Below are positions 10,880 to 20,747 of a stretch of 64,000 bases of DNA, in pieces. This stretch comes from Paralithodes platypus (lineage: Eukaryota; Arthropoda; Malacostraca; Decapoda; Lithodidae): assembly GCA_032716605.1 (NCBI GenBank), contig CM064509.1, forward strand, positions 52,932,481-52,996,480, in the 5' to 3' direction. The stretch's first letter is position 1. The number at the start of each line of letters is the position of its first letter. Both the position numbers and the translations under genes were made by a program. The notes under the pieces are model-generated. The model was not told the origin of the DNA, made no database searches, and was given only the letters and a program-made list of their open reading frames with translations.

Positions 10880-11414
10880 TAGATTTAGCCAAAAAAAAAA
10901 AAAAAAATATGGCACACCGTCAAAATTGGCTGGCACTCAGCGGGTTACTCCTCCAGGATGAATTCCTCGATGTTGTTCATGGTGCCGATGAAGGACTGGG
11001 AATGGGAATGGTGTGGCCATTCCTGCCCTTTTGTAGTTCCCAGATTCCAACCCAGACCTACGTGGTTGACAAAGACTGTCTTTGTCTGTGTTTGGTCAGA
11101 CGGGGTGTGCCTACGATTGGCCAGAACCGGTCCAGGTACGACCTAACAAATCCCAAGACATGCGGCCTCATCTACGCCGGTCTTGAGGGGGCGTGGCATG
11201 GGCGTGGCCTGTGTTCCCGCAAATCGTGCAGCCCATGAGGTCGAACGGGGCTATGCTTACGCACGTCGCAAACACGTACGTAGTTCAATACGACTCCATT
11301 ACGTCTGACGTAACACTGGCCCCGTTACGCTAAGTCTGTCGGGAAGTGCAATAGACGTGGAAGAACGGGCGTTCAATGGCAGAAACTACTCGCGTCTTTA
11401 CATAAATTGGCGAT
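10880..11414. other. unassigned interior of the Harbinger-like element
   Basis: No gene identified. An A17 run at 10,891-10,907, then a GC-balanced stretch. The minus strand reads HSHSQSFIGTMNNIEEFILEE then stop (10,990-10,935), which looks like a protein C-terminus but matches no family I recognise. Confidence 0.35.
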
Positions 11415-11609
11415 ACGCCGGACGGGAGCAATATACGTGAATGTGTGACCCCACCATGAGAGAACTCTATTTATTATTGCTAATCTGGCAACCTCTGCAT
11501 CATATGGTCGTGAGAGGGTTAAAGAAAATACCATAATAACCTCCAAGACGTTGCACCAGATAGTGTTATTTGGAAGCTCTCTCAGCTGAACTGAATAGGC
11601 CTATCCTTA

Positions 11610-11823
11610 TTAACCCTTTGAGGATCATGCTGCATTTTCAGTTTATTCTGGCTATCTGTGGACGATTTTATACAGCTTAGGAAGGATCTGTGGCAAATAA
11701 AGGGGGTCAAGACTATCTCAATCAATCTTCTGACTTCCATACACCCTTCCTAATCCGAATAAAAATCGCAGTTATTGTCAGAAACCCGAACAGAAATGCA
11801 TCATCGTATCTTGAAAGGGTTAT
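11610..11823. mobile_element. 206-bp TTAA MITE (CCCTTT family)
   Basis: TTAA at 11,610-11,613 and a mutated TTAT at 11,820-11,823. Ends CCCTTTGAGGATCATG and inverted CCCTTTCAAGATACGATG. Interior has the GGAAGGATCTGTGG palindromic core shared with the 14,326 copy. Confidence 0.75.
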
Positions 11824-11974
11824 TATTATTGTTGTTTCCAATTTCCCCGAGATTTTTATTTCAGAGATTCGTTTAACACTATATGATCCGACGTCTTGAG
11901 GGTTATTTTGATATGCTGCTTAACACTATCTGGTGTTACATTTTTCCTTTGCCCCTCAACTTTCTCTTCATAAT

Positions 11975-12190
11975 TGCTGAGGGGCACAGGGTCCTGGATG
12001 GGGCTTTGGTTTCCCGGGCGTTTCCGCACCCTCCTCAGCTCCCCGCCATGGAGTGGCTTCGGTCACCCAGGCTTTATTGTGGTCGGCAGGGAGGGTTCTG
12101 TGGGGGCGCTCGGTTATGGCCTTGGCCTTCCTCGGGGCCTTGGGGCTGTTCGGCCAGGCAGCTTGGGGAACAACAACAACAACAACAACA
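11975..12190 (+). pseudogene. LINE A 3' terminal fragment, second copy
   Basis: One frame reads VMALAFLGALGLFGQAAWG before an (AAC)n run at about 12,168-12,190, matching the C-terminus VAMAFLRDSGLFGQAA plus AAC tail of the copy ending at 995. Upstream sequence has no RT motif, so only the extreme 3' end remains. Confidence 0.7.
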
Positions 12191-12244
12191 CTATCTGGTG
12201 CAACGTCTTGGAGGTCATTATGGTATTTTATTTTATTATTATAG

Positions 12245-12514
12245 AGGGTTTTAATTGTTTTTGCCATTTTCGAACAATGTGTTTTTAGTTTACCCCGAGA
12301 CTTGGAAAAACGCCTCTCCAAATCCCCTTCAAACTAAACAGAACATCCCCCAGACCCCCTTCAAGCTAAATGTGTACATTTTTTGGTAGAAAAATTTCCC
12401 GGCCAAAGGCCGGTTTCTTCCAAATTGCAGGCTCGCTTTCGCTCGCCCAGGAAAAATCGACACCTTATTGGGTTGAAGCATCATATAATCGCCAAACTAA
12501 TGAGATGAAACGTC
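12245..12514. repeat. dispersed repeat (also at 13,525-13,650)
   Basis: TTTTGCCATTTTCGAACAAT, GTTTACCCCGAGACTTGG, AAAACGCCTCTCC recurs diverged at 13,540-13,600 in the same orientation. The second half (12,345-12,514) carries the CCGGCCAAAGGCCGG and GGCTCGCTTTCGCTCGCC motifs of the 7,871 foldback family. No gene. Confidence 0.5.
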
Positions 12515-13438
12515 TTAACCCTTTCACACATTTATGACTTAAGCCCGGTTCACACTAGCCGTCTGCTGGGGATCCGTTTTTGGGCCTGTGACGTCACATA
12601 CAAAAAACGGACGTGGAGAAGGGAAGTTGAAATGAAATGCGTACCACATTCCAGAGCGTGAGCCAGACTCTGGGGTGGGGCACGTACTTCTCTGGCGTAC
12701 GGTAAACACCTAGACGATCGTCAACATGGACTGAGAAACAATTTTTTTTTTGTTTTTTTCTTTATTTGGAACGAAGATGAACCACCACCGTAATTCAATG
12801 CATATTAACAGGAATATACATTGTCTCTATCTGGAGGCGCGCTAAGCAGTACAACGTGTTAACTTTGGTGGTGCCGCGTCGGCTGCCAGGTACACGATCA
12901 ATAGGTTAACATATTAAACTGCCTTAATATTTGCCTTGACATTAAAATTATCCATATAGCATATATTGTGATGCGATATTAACTATAATGTAATGGAAAT
13001 TGGCAGAAAAATGTTACACACATTTCACTTCAATGTTCAATATATGTATGGACGTACACCAAAAAGATAAATCGAAACCATCTTTTTGAGGGGTACGCAT
13101 TTTGGTAAACGGCTGCCCAGTTCACAATACGTACACGCCGCATGTCTGTAAGTGACGTCACTCTGACGTCACAATTTTTTATACGTACAATAAAACGGTA
13201 GGAAAAACTGCTAGTGTGAACTGGGCTTTAGAGGTTGCCAGATTAGCAATAAGAAATAGAGTTCTCTCACTCTTATAATTAACTCTCCAAAATTAGTTTT
13301 CTGCCCACAGCTAACTCAAAGACAACTGCAGAGGTTGACATAACTAAACTAAAGGTTTCTAAATACCCCTGATGGTAATAAAGGCTTTAAAGTATCCCCC
13401 ATAGGCTCAAAATCGCGTCATATGTCGGAGAGGGTTAA
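12515..13438. mobile_element. TTAA element B
   Basis: TTAA at 12,515-12,518 and 13,435-13,438; ends CCCTTTCACACATTTATGAC and inverted CCCTCTCCGACATATGACGC. Same family as element A (8,801-11,522). Most of it is a nested TTA-flanked MITE (12,539-13,230). The non-nested right part (13,231-13,434) gives the empty-site sequence that proves the insertion in element A. Confidence 0.75.
12539..13230. mobile_element. Harbinger-like MITE, TSD TTA (686 bp)
   Basis: TTA at 12,539-12,541 and 13,228-13,230. Ends AGCCCGGTTCACACTAGC and inverted AGCCCAGTTCACACTAGC. TWA duplications with GGGC/TTCACACT termini are characteristic of PIF/Harbinger. Non-coding interior. Confidence 0.8.
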
Positions 13439-13901
13439 AATATCCAAGCTAATAGAGTAAAACTGGGAGATTCTACATTGGCCCGCCCTGCACCTAATAG
13501 GGTTAATAGTTATTGTTGAGGATTTTGCTATTTTGTTTTGCCATTTTCAGGCAGTGCATATTAGTTTGTCCCCCAGGCTGACAAAACGCCTTCCCAGACT
13601 TCCTTCTAACTGAGGAAATGCCCACTCAGATCCCTGGTTTCTTCCAAGTTACAGGCTCACCCGGAACATTGCCTCATTGTCGATGTTGCTAAATTTAGCT
13701 TCGGAAAAATAGTCTCCTGGCTTTTGGAAATAAAATAATAAAATAAAGCTACATAGGAGTGCTGGAAATTTAATGTTTGATAACAGTAATTGGTAAAAGG
13801 TGGTATCACAGATTGAGAAGTGATAGTGTAAAGTCAGTGAAAATAGGTTAGGCTAAGCAGAACCGGATGCGGAAATACCTTGAGCCAACCAGGCCAAGTG
13901 G
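13439..13901. other. unassigned repeat-derived DNA
   Basis: No gene seen. 13,525-13,650 is a diverged copy of the 12,245 repeat; the remainder is not recognised. Confidence 0.4.
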
Positions 13902-13978
13902 GATATCTCTATTGGTCTAACTGGTAAAGTGTTTGCCTCACAACCCAAGGGTCCCGAGTTCAAGCCCCCGCCAGGGCT
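13902..13978 (+). repeat. tRNA-like head of a SINE
   Basis: Box A-like TGGTCTAACTGG at 13,913-13,924 and box B-like GAGTTCAAGCC at 13,956-13,966, spaced as in tRNA genes, with flanking CTCTATT..CCAGGGC. The acceptor stem is not complementary and the cloverleaf is imperfect, so this is a tRNA-derived SINE promoter and not a functional tRNA. Confidence 0.65.
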
Positions 13979-14325
13979 TGATATTTTCGGGAGGCTATTC
14001 CCACATCTAACAAAGTTTAGGTGTGTTGGTAAAATTGTTCAGATGGTTGAGAGTAAGATCGGAGCTCCATAAATCCTCTTTCGGGTATGGTTTAAAAACC
14101 TATTCCTACAGTGAGAGAGAAGTGTGAAGATAGATGCATCATGCAGCTTACTGGAGAGAACAGACCAAGGGTTATTCAAGTGGGTTAGGCATATGGAGAG
14201 TTTTCATAATTAACATATTTTACTTTAACAATATATGTGTAGCCTAGTATCTGGGAAATCAAGATGTGGTGGACATGGCTATGTACCTTGAGCTATAAGG
14301 AAAACCAAAGACTATTGTTCTGAAA
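13979..14325. other. probable SINE body and unassigned sequence
   Basis: Follows the tRNA-like head without a clear A-rich end. No ORF or motif recognised. Confidence 0.35.
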
Positions 14326-14541
14326 TTAACCCTTTCAAGCTCCAATACGCATTTGTTCGGTTCTGTTTCTGGCTACTATTAGACGATTTTATTCAGATTA
14401 GTAACAGTATATGGAAGTCAAAGGGTTGATTGAGATAGTATTTACCCTTTTAATACCCACAGATACTTCCTAAGCTGCATAAAATCGTCTAATGATAGCC
14501 AAAATAAACTGCTAACATGCGTCAGAGCTTCAAAGGGTTAA
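14326..14541. mobile_element. 208-bp TTAA MITE (CCCTTT family), second copy
   Basis: TTAA at 14,326-14,329 and 14,538-14,541; ends CCCTTTCAAGCTC and inverted CCCTTTGAAGCTC. Interior palindrome around TTAATACCCACAGATAC. The right TTAA is shared with the start of another CCCTTCTG-type piece. Confidence 0.8.
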
Positions 14542-14960
14542 CCCTTCTGTGCGATGGCGTCATTTTCCTTTTATTCTGGGTACAATTATTCGATTTCTCC
14601 GCTTAGGAAGGATCTGTGGGAATTATAGGGAAAATAAATATAAATTTTTCTCCTTTGATCCCAAGAAGTTAATACTAATCTGGAAAATAATATTATGTTA
14701 ATCAAAGTTAGATGTATTAACTTTACTTCAACGTCTTGCACCCTTCAGCACAATGTCGTAATTTTCATTCTGTTTTGGCTATCATTATTTTACTTTTCTC
14801 AGCATTAGAAGAGACTCCGGAGAGCTAAAGGGGTAAACCTAATCTGATTTAACCCTCTAACTCCCACAGATCACTCCTAATCTGCATAAAATCCTCTAAT
14901 GATAACCAACATACAATGACAAAAGGTTTCAGTACACTGAAGAGGTTATCGTGGTGATGA
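14542..14960. repeat. decayed TTAA MITE pieces
   Basis: Begins CCCTTCTGTGCGATGG after a TTAA and repeats the GGAAGGATCTGTGGG and CCCACAGATCACTCC half-cores seen in neighbouring MITEs, ending near AGTACACTGAAGAGGTTA. Probably two overlapping, truncated copies; ends not resolved. Confidence 0.5.
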
Positions 14961-15315
14961 ACACGGGTGGTGTTGTTTGTAGTTTTTTCGTATGCTAAAA
15001 ATTACCGGTACGAGTAATTTTTCACACGACCAAGATCCTATTCTCGTCCTGGGCTAGTTACACTAAGAGCAAGGTAGCTGCTATAGGTCTATTATGTAGG
15101 CTATGGGTTACGGGTAGGTTGGTATTGTGGAGCTGTGATTATCCGTGGCATAGGTAAATTGGGGTTTTCTGGATAATGTGCTGTAGCTCCTGTGTGCCAG
15201 ACTTGGTATACCCACCCACATAGGTCATAGGCCTTCCTAGGTCAAACACGGATATGAGCCCCGTAGTATTAAAGTGCAACTAGATATCGTTGTTTTGATC
15301 AGTCTTGCCTCAATA
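14961..15315. other. unassigned region 3' of the protease-like ORF
   Basis: No gene recognised; lies downstream of the minus-strand ORF that stops at 15,316. Confidence 0.4.
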
Positions 15316-16021
15316 TCAGACCTTGAATACTTTGCCTCTGAGCCGCTTGACCTTATTGTCCCGGTGCATCCCTGTGACCTTCTCCACAGTCTTGACAGGA
15401 CGGTAAGGTAGAACCAAAAGATTGGGACACACCCTGTTGAACAATGGGTCAATAAGGTTGATTGTGTTAGGAAATGTGGTCAGTAAATTTAGAACATTTA
15501 AGCAAATAAATAGTTCATTTTTAGCAGCAATATCATATGGGTAGCTTGTGGCAATATTTTGTACTGTAATATTCGGATGATCACAGATATACCTGGCCTG
15601 GTCAAAACAATGGAATGCACAAGAATGAATATAATCATCTTGTAGAATGATCTTATTGCTGATTATGCTGCTTGGAGGACATTTTGACACCAGGTATTCT
15701 ATTACTTGGCGAGGGGCAGGGGCAGCCAGGCTATCAAAATAAATGTATGAATCATATAGATCCCTATAAAGAACGGTTGCGTGTCTAGTGTTTCCAGAGA
15801 GCCGTTCATATAGGATAAAAACCATGTTCCCTATGGAGGGTGTAATCATGGATGTTAGCCAGCGAAATAAACGAAAAGCGACCTTCCAGCCTAGGCGAGA
15901 AATTCACAACTTGATGAATTTCACTTATAAATAACACCCTAACATTCTCTATTCCCTTAATGTTATCCATCAGAGCTTTGGTAACATGTACCCTCGGTGT
16001 GTGTGTTGGACCAGCCATCAT
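15316..16021 (-). pseudogene. adenain/Ulp1-like cysteine protease ORF, frameshifted
   Basis: Two overlapping minus-strand frames: 16,021 (ATG ATG) to about 15,806 and 15,849 to 15,316, about 235 codons together, close to the size of adenovirus-type proteases. The second part has RHATVLYRD, SYIYFDSLAAPAPRQVIEYL, and KIILQDDYIHSCAFHCFDQ. That order (His, then YFDS with a Pro-rich turn, then Q and SC) is the His-Asp-Gln-Cys layout of adenain-like C5/C48 proteases of adenoviruses and Maverick/Polinton elements; the usual HW is HA and SCG is SCA. A one-base shift lies near 15,840. No capsid, polymerase or integrase of a Polinton is visible nearby. The start codon coincides with the TSD of the solo LTR at 16,022, so its promoter side now lies beyond 19,722. 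Family call from motif order only. Confidence 0.45.
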
Positions 16022-19000
16022 TGTTATGCTCTGTTTTTCTACAGGTTTAACTTGGGTAATGTGAGTTCTAATTGACTGGGTATATAAGGCTGCATGCACA
16101 ATACAAGATATGAGGAATAGAGAACACAAAGAAACACATGGTAGCAAGTTACACGATCACGTTTATTGATATACCACTGCAGAATACTTGTGTAAGACAA
16201 TATAATAGAATCGAACAACACTAGCATAAGTGGATCTGGATGGAGCCTAGTCTCCCACTTCCAACGTTCAGGTATTAATCTTCTGATCACTGGCTTTGAT
16301 TTAACAGGTTTATATACCGAAGACCATCAATGTTACTTATAGAATCATATTCACTGTAAGATTTCTTACTGGTAGCTCTGGTGCACAAGTAGTAGTTCAC
16401 GGACTAGATTAGACACGCGTATTTTAGAGCACGGGAATTCTAGTAACCTCAGGGGGTACTGATCTAAGTTTTCTATTCTTGTCTCAGAAATACATAGAAC
16501 GCAAATCAGTGGGCGAACCTTCAGATATTACTTGGGTTTCCTTCTAAGTAATAATATCTGGGCATATGGTTGATTACGAGAGTTAGTATCGCCTGTTAAA
16601 TAATGAACACTGATACGCTTAACACTTCCTAATTGAATGGTTATATGAATTATACTGGGGCAAAGAGATAGCCACTTCGTAGAAATATTAATTAGTGAAT
16701 CTCTAAACACAGTAATATGTAGTACTGCTAAAGGGAATCTTAGGTAGCATCTGATGGGTCTGGTCCTGGTTATCTTGCGTCCATGATGTTGGGGGCTAAC
16801 GACTGGTTCCGCGGCCGTCCAGGGGGCCCATATGTGTGAAGTTCTTAAATACGTGGGCAGGTCCTTCTATCCAAATCTGCCACGGAGTCTGCCGGCTCTG
16901 GGATCTCACTCCGGAACAACACAAGGGCAGAGCTAGAAGTTAACTGCAGGGTAGTGACCCCTGGTTGGTGTCTAGCTTTCAACTGATTTGACTGGGGGCG
17001 GGAGTTAGATTTATAGGCTCGGTTCTGGACCCTGTAGACAGTAGGGATCTCGAGTCTTATGGACTTAATTGAGCTCTCAATAGATATGGGGACTAGGTAA
17101 GATGGTATTTACTGTTGTGGCACAGGGCTATAGGAAGCCTTTATATTTTCATATAACTGAGCCTTAGTAAGAGGTACTATTTTGGCTATACTGGAAGTAT
17201 TTAGGGGAGGGAGACTGGATCTACTTTGCGAGGAGGATGGGGACAGCTGTGATAGGAGCGTCTCTCTTAGATTGTGCAATCTTCATTCTATGGTATAGCT
17301 GAGGTGCTAATTTAGTGACCAGAGCATGCAAGAAAGGTAAATGGTTTATTGTGAGTAAATAGAGGTTAGTAAAGGTGTTAGTCATGCATGGTTAGTTCAT
17401 TGATAGGAAGAATTCCTGTGCTACCTGGCAATGACTCGAAAGTCAAAACAGGGGCCAGGTATACCTCCGCGGGGGTGGGGGTCTCCCTCCTCGGGTGGGC
17501 AAAAAGGGGGAGCTAGGCGCCCTCTCTCTGTGATAGTCGTCCGGCAGCTGTGGCTAGGGGCTTGCCATATCACCAGTGTTTGTAATAACCCTCTGTGTAT
17601 GAGACAGATGTGAGTGTCCTTAACCCGGGAGCTGCGGGGAGACTCTTAAGAGTTCCCCCGGCGCACTGCGGGGAGACTCTTAAGAGTCAGAATAAAATCA
17701 ACTTTTGACATCGAAAAAAAAATATTTTTTTATTTTTTTTTTTTTTTTTTTTTGGCCCCTGGGCCATGCAAAATCTCAGTCCTCTACCTCCCCTCCTTCC
17801 CCACTTTCCTCCTCTCCTTCAGTTATCACCTATTTTCCCTGTTATTCCCTTATTCTGAGGTATATTTTCGTGCTAACATTAGAAATCCGATTGGAGGGTG
17901 TGGTCATCACTGATAGCAAGCGAGTGCAAGAGAGAGAGAGAGAGTATCGATCGACTGTGTCTCAGTGGCCTTGGGGGAAATTGGCGGGAAAGCAGATTGC
18001 CTCACCCATACATTATACAACTCGCGGGCTATATCTCCGATTTTGACCATCCAAACGCTGTTTGTTTCAGGTTAATACCCTTATAATCAACCCATAATAG
18101 GCGCATATGGATAAGTATTAATGCTATTAATGGCACAATGAATATTTTAGTGGCGGAAACACCTCAAATACGTCAGCACAGGGGGACGTTTCCAATTACC
18201 CCCATGCGCACTTCAGAGGTTAATACCAAAACCGAAGATGCCTTAGCTAGCTGGTTTTACTCGGCTGGTTGTTAATTGTAGGGTTTGCTGGATGTGGTGG
18301 AGACTGGGTTGTTAACTCTGCCACATTTATCTGGAAGTATGGCAATAGAAGTTAGTTACTGGCGGGGCGGCTAGCCTCGCACCGACGACCATTGGGTGCA
18401 GGGTTGTGAATGTGTTGTAAGAGAATAGATGGCATGCAAGGGGCTAGTAAAGTTCTAATGTTGTTCTGGCCTACTAAGTGAAGGTAGGCTGGATAGGAGT
18501 ATATATATAAAAGGTTGGAGAGCGTTAGCAACGGACAATTCAAGGATCTTCAAGAGGTATGAGAGAGAGGCTAGGTCGGACAAGAGTCGAGAAGCGCGGG
18601 TGTCTTAATGAGAGGGGGGGGGGGGAGAGTTCAAGGGCTACAGGGAAATTTTGCCCCTAAGGTCCCTGGGCGTGGGGGTGGCATTAGGCTACAATTGATA
18701 TGGAAGTTTGAAAAGGCAGTAGAATACGTTAGCCAAATGCTACCGGGGAATGCAACTATGGGGTGGTATATGAGTCTGGAAAAGATAGAGTTATGTGATC
18801 AGTCCGAGGGTTATGGATACTATTAGTTGGCCCTGGGAACTGCGTTTTCTATTAAATATAAATATACCAACAACAGCGGCAGTTCGTAGGGGTACTTAGT
18901 TATTGTTTCGGGGTACTTATGACAGATACTGGTAACCAGGTTATCTTATACAATCTCTGGTTGGGGTAAGAGGTGTAAGACACGAAGTAAATTGGCGTAG

Positions 19001-19717
19001 TGTGGACTGTGGATACGAAGGAGGCAAGGGGAAGACGTATGACAATTGTGGAAAGTAAATGGAAAAAGGTGAACACAATGGCGGATAAAAATACTTAACC
19101 TAAGGATTGCATACATCGATGAACGATGACATTATAGTAGTCGTCCTAATAAGGTGATGAACCTGGTTGATCTGTACTTGGCACAATACGACACAAGGAC
19201 AGTGCCGCTATGTCGCATCAATGCTGGTGGCAGTTAATATTATAGACTTAGTTACTAGAGGAACAATGCAAGGGGCGACTGAGCACGGGTTACATATATC
19301 TATACTCGTCATGGAAATTGATATACGAGGTCTAGGGACAAGCGTGGGTGTTTTAACTTCTAAGATATATAACATCTACTTCTCGGATGTAAGAACATAC
19401 ATAGATATAATTATGGCTGTCTGATGTGTTGGCATTGGCTCAACGTCGGGACAGGGCATGGGTGTTTTTAATATGAATGTATATTCCTGTTCATCTTTGT
19501 AGTTAGGAGTGTAGGACACGAGGGGGTTAGTGTACGTGAGGTGTGGAAAATGGTCAGTTTAGAAAAGGTAAATGGGTGCAAGCCTGGAGCTGCTTAGCCC
19601 TGCGGGCTTGGGCCTGTCTGAAATGGCTGGCTCGGTCAGCTGGTCCTTTCCTTTGGTGTTTCTGTGTGGTGTTCGTTCGTGGCTTCTGTGGTGGGCTTCT
19701 CGTTCTGGGGCATTTTA
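16022..19717 (-). mobile_element. solo giant LTR (diverged subfamily), TSD ATCAT
   Basis: Starts TGTTATGCTCTG and ends TCGTTCTGGGGCATTTTA, parallel to the LTR start TGTTATGCCCTG and end TCGTTCCTGTGGTATTTTA of the giant-LTR element at 31,563-62,762. Intermediate blocks also match in order: CCCACTTCCAACGTTCAGG (16,254), CTGGTTATCTTGCG (16,768), GTGGATACGAAGGAGG (19,009), GCACAATACGACACAAGGAC (19,181), CTATACTCGTCATGGA (19,300). ATCAT occurs at 16,017-16,021 and 19,718-19,722. There is no internal region, so it is a solo LTR (about 3.1 kb without the MITE at 17,620-18,223). Orientation is given by analogy with the gag-bearing copy. Confidence 0.8.
17620..18223 (+). mobile_element. piggyBac-family MITE, copy 2 (596 bp)
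   Basis: TTAA at 17,620-17,623 and 18,220-18,223. Inverted relative to copy 1: CCCGGGAGCTGCGGGGAGA first, CACTTCAGAGG last. Differs from copies 1 and 3 mainly in the A/T homopolymer block and a short deletion near 18,062 (the CACTCGTTTTATTGTT stretch is missing). Inserted inside the solo LTR. Confidence 0.9.
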
Positions 19718-20065
19718 ATCATAATACAATTGTGAGGGTTCCCAGCGCTAGGCTGGGAAAATTACGTCTGCACTTTATATTGCTAGTGCGTGAAATGGGG
19801 GATCCGGAGTCCGGACCTGCATCATAAACAATTGGGTTATTCACATATGCTTAAATATCAATAAATAATATAAATTCTGGAACGGTATAAATGTAAATAT
19901 TATGAATCCTTGTTATTCAGTTGGAAATGTGTGATAAGTTAACTAAATATTTCGAGAATAATTCACTTCCGCATTTATTAAATAGTTACCCATTTAAAAT
20001 TTGGGTTCTTTGACGCGTATCTCCTTAAACATAAAAGAAACCGAAGTCGTCTTCCGGCATTTTAT
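19718..20065. other. displaced 5' flank of the protease-like ORF
   Basis: From 19,723 the sequence is what lay upstream of the minus-strand ORF before the solo LTR arrived. On the minus strand there is a TATA-like AATATAAAG (about 19,772-19,780) roughly 50 bp before the former start codon, and a stop codon in frame shortly before the ATG, so the ORF probably began at that ATG. No other gene in the stretch. Confidence 0.4.
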
Positions 20066-20165
20066 GTGTGTGCGTGTGTAGCCTAGTGTGAAGTTAGTGT
20101 ACAAAATTAGTGTAGTTACACTAATTTTGTACACTAACTTCACACTAGGCTACACACGCACACAC
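20066..20165. repeat. perfect inverted repeat, ~49-bp arms, 2-base loop
   Basis: Left arm 20,066-20,114, loop GT at 20,115-20,116, right arm 20,117-20,165. Core ACAAAATTAGTGTA-GT-TACACTAATTTTGT; outer part GTGTGTGCGTGTGTAGCC. I checked the pairing position by position at both the tip and the core and saw no mismatch. TTAA follows at 20,170. Confidence 0.9.
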
Positions 20166-20534
20166 ACACCTTAAATGACATCGTTCCGGGAATGTTTGGG
20201 CTTGTAGGCTTACTGAAAGGTGATTAAATAATACAGAAGAAAATTACTTTCCATATTGGAAACTACAACTACAATTATTTCATTCATCCACATAGCCTAT
20301 CTTTGTCGGACAAATTTCGCCGCATTAAAGGTGGGTGTGCATGCTATTATTTTCCTCCACAATCATTACCGGCAGTGTGCACTATAGCTTTTGGTGCAAT
20401 ATTTTCTGCTACAATGGCTTAATTATTTATATAATGGCCAAAATAGGATATGGGTGACACTTTTCTGGATTCGGAGTTTAAGCGCTCTGATGACGTATGC
20501 CCAGGAACACAACAAGCTCTTCTGACAGGTGGAA
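20166..20534. other. intergenic stretch with one TTAA-AGGTGGG terminus
   Basis: No ORF. At about 20,325 TTAA is followed by AGGTGGGTGTGCATGC, close to the terminus of the foldback MITE at 3,255. No matching opposite end was found. Confidence 0.4.
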
Positions 20535-20747
20535 ATGGAGGATAGTGACAGTAGTTCCGATTCGTTTGCCAATACTGAGGGTGATAACCGTGATTATGGC
20601 AAAGAACCTCAAGTGATGAATATTGGTGGTGTCCAGGCTTATATGTATGAACCTGTAGGACGAGATCCAGCAGCAGGAGAGGAGGGAGAAGCAGCTGTGA
20701 TTACCGCCCGCCTTGTTTACACTACTCGGAGCCGCGGCAGACGCTAG
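20535..20747 (+). CDS. P2X7-like-domain protein, N-terminal exon-like piece
   Basis: The first true ATG at 20,535 gives 70 codons: an acidic Ser-rich start (MEDSDSSSDSF) then VMNIGGVQAYMYEPVGRD. The GxQxYxxEPxxR core resembles the segment preceding the P2X7 C-terminal-like domain in many invertebrate orphan proteins (recalled similarity). The expected Cys-rich part (GxCxxM/WC..C) does not follow; the frame runs instead into RLVYTTRSRGRR-stop where an inverted-repeat block begins (20,735-20,915). A pyrimidine tract and CAG just before 20,529 could be a splice acceptor. Either a truncated gene copy or one exon. Confidence 0.4.
   Translation: MEDSDSSSDSFANTEGDNRDYGKEPQVMNIGGVQAYMYEPVGRDPAAGEEGEAAVITARLVYTTRSRGRR

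Larger units (their letters stand above)
8975..11459. mobile_element. DNA transposon with 3-bp TSD (TGA), Harbinger-like
   Basis: Begins TGGTGGGTTCACACATTCAC at 8,978 and ends in the inverted match at 11,456; the inverted termini extend through GTATATTGCTCCCGTC. TGA is present at 8,975-8,977 and 11,457-11,459, and the uninterrupted site (AGAGTGAGAGAAC) is seen in element B. A 3-bp TSD with a GGG..TTCACAC terminus fits PIF/Harbinger. No transposase is recognisable in the 2.5-kb interior, which holds the minisatellite (9,560-10,135) and a piggyBac MITE (10,230-10,879). A short minus-strand reading at about 11,010-10,940 ends NNIEEFILEE-stop and may be a coding relic. Confidence 0.65.
8801..11522. 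mobile_element. TTAA element A, enlarged by nested insertions
   Basis: TTAA at 8,801-8,804 and 11,519-11,522. Ends CCCTTTCACGCATG and, from the right, CCCTCTCACGACCATATG. The outer body (8,805-8,977 and 11,457-11,518) is the same repeat as element B at 12,515-13,438: shared blocks include GAGGTTGCCAGATTAGCAAT and TTAGTTTTCTGCCCACAGCT. The bulk is a second transposon (8,975-11,459) inserted with a 3-bp duplication. Confidence 0.75.
11526..12232. mobile_element. possible MITE bracketed by inverted CAGATAGTGTTA ends
   Basis: ATACCATAATAACCTCCAAG at 11,530 and GACGTTGCACCAGATAGTGTT are repeated inverted at about 12,188-12,230. The space between is filled by a smaller TTAA MITE (11,610-11,823) and a LINE A 3' end (to 12,190). 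No clean TSD, so boundaries are approximate. Confidence 0.45.

Noticed and set aside
13902..13978. A functional tRNA gene (also 26,283-26,357)
   Set aside because: Box A and B are present but acceptor and anticodon stems do not pair; better explained as SINE heads.
15316..19717. Protease-like ORF as the internal region of the giant LTR at 16,022
   Set aside because: ATCAT duplications on both sides of the LTR show that the ORF belongs to the target site, not to the element.
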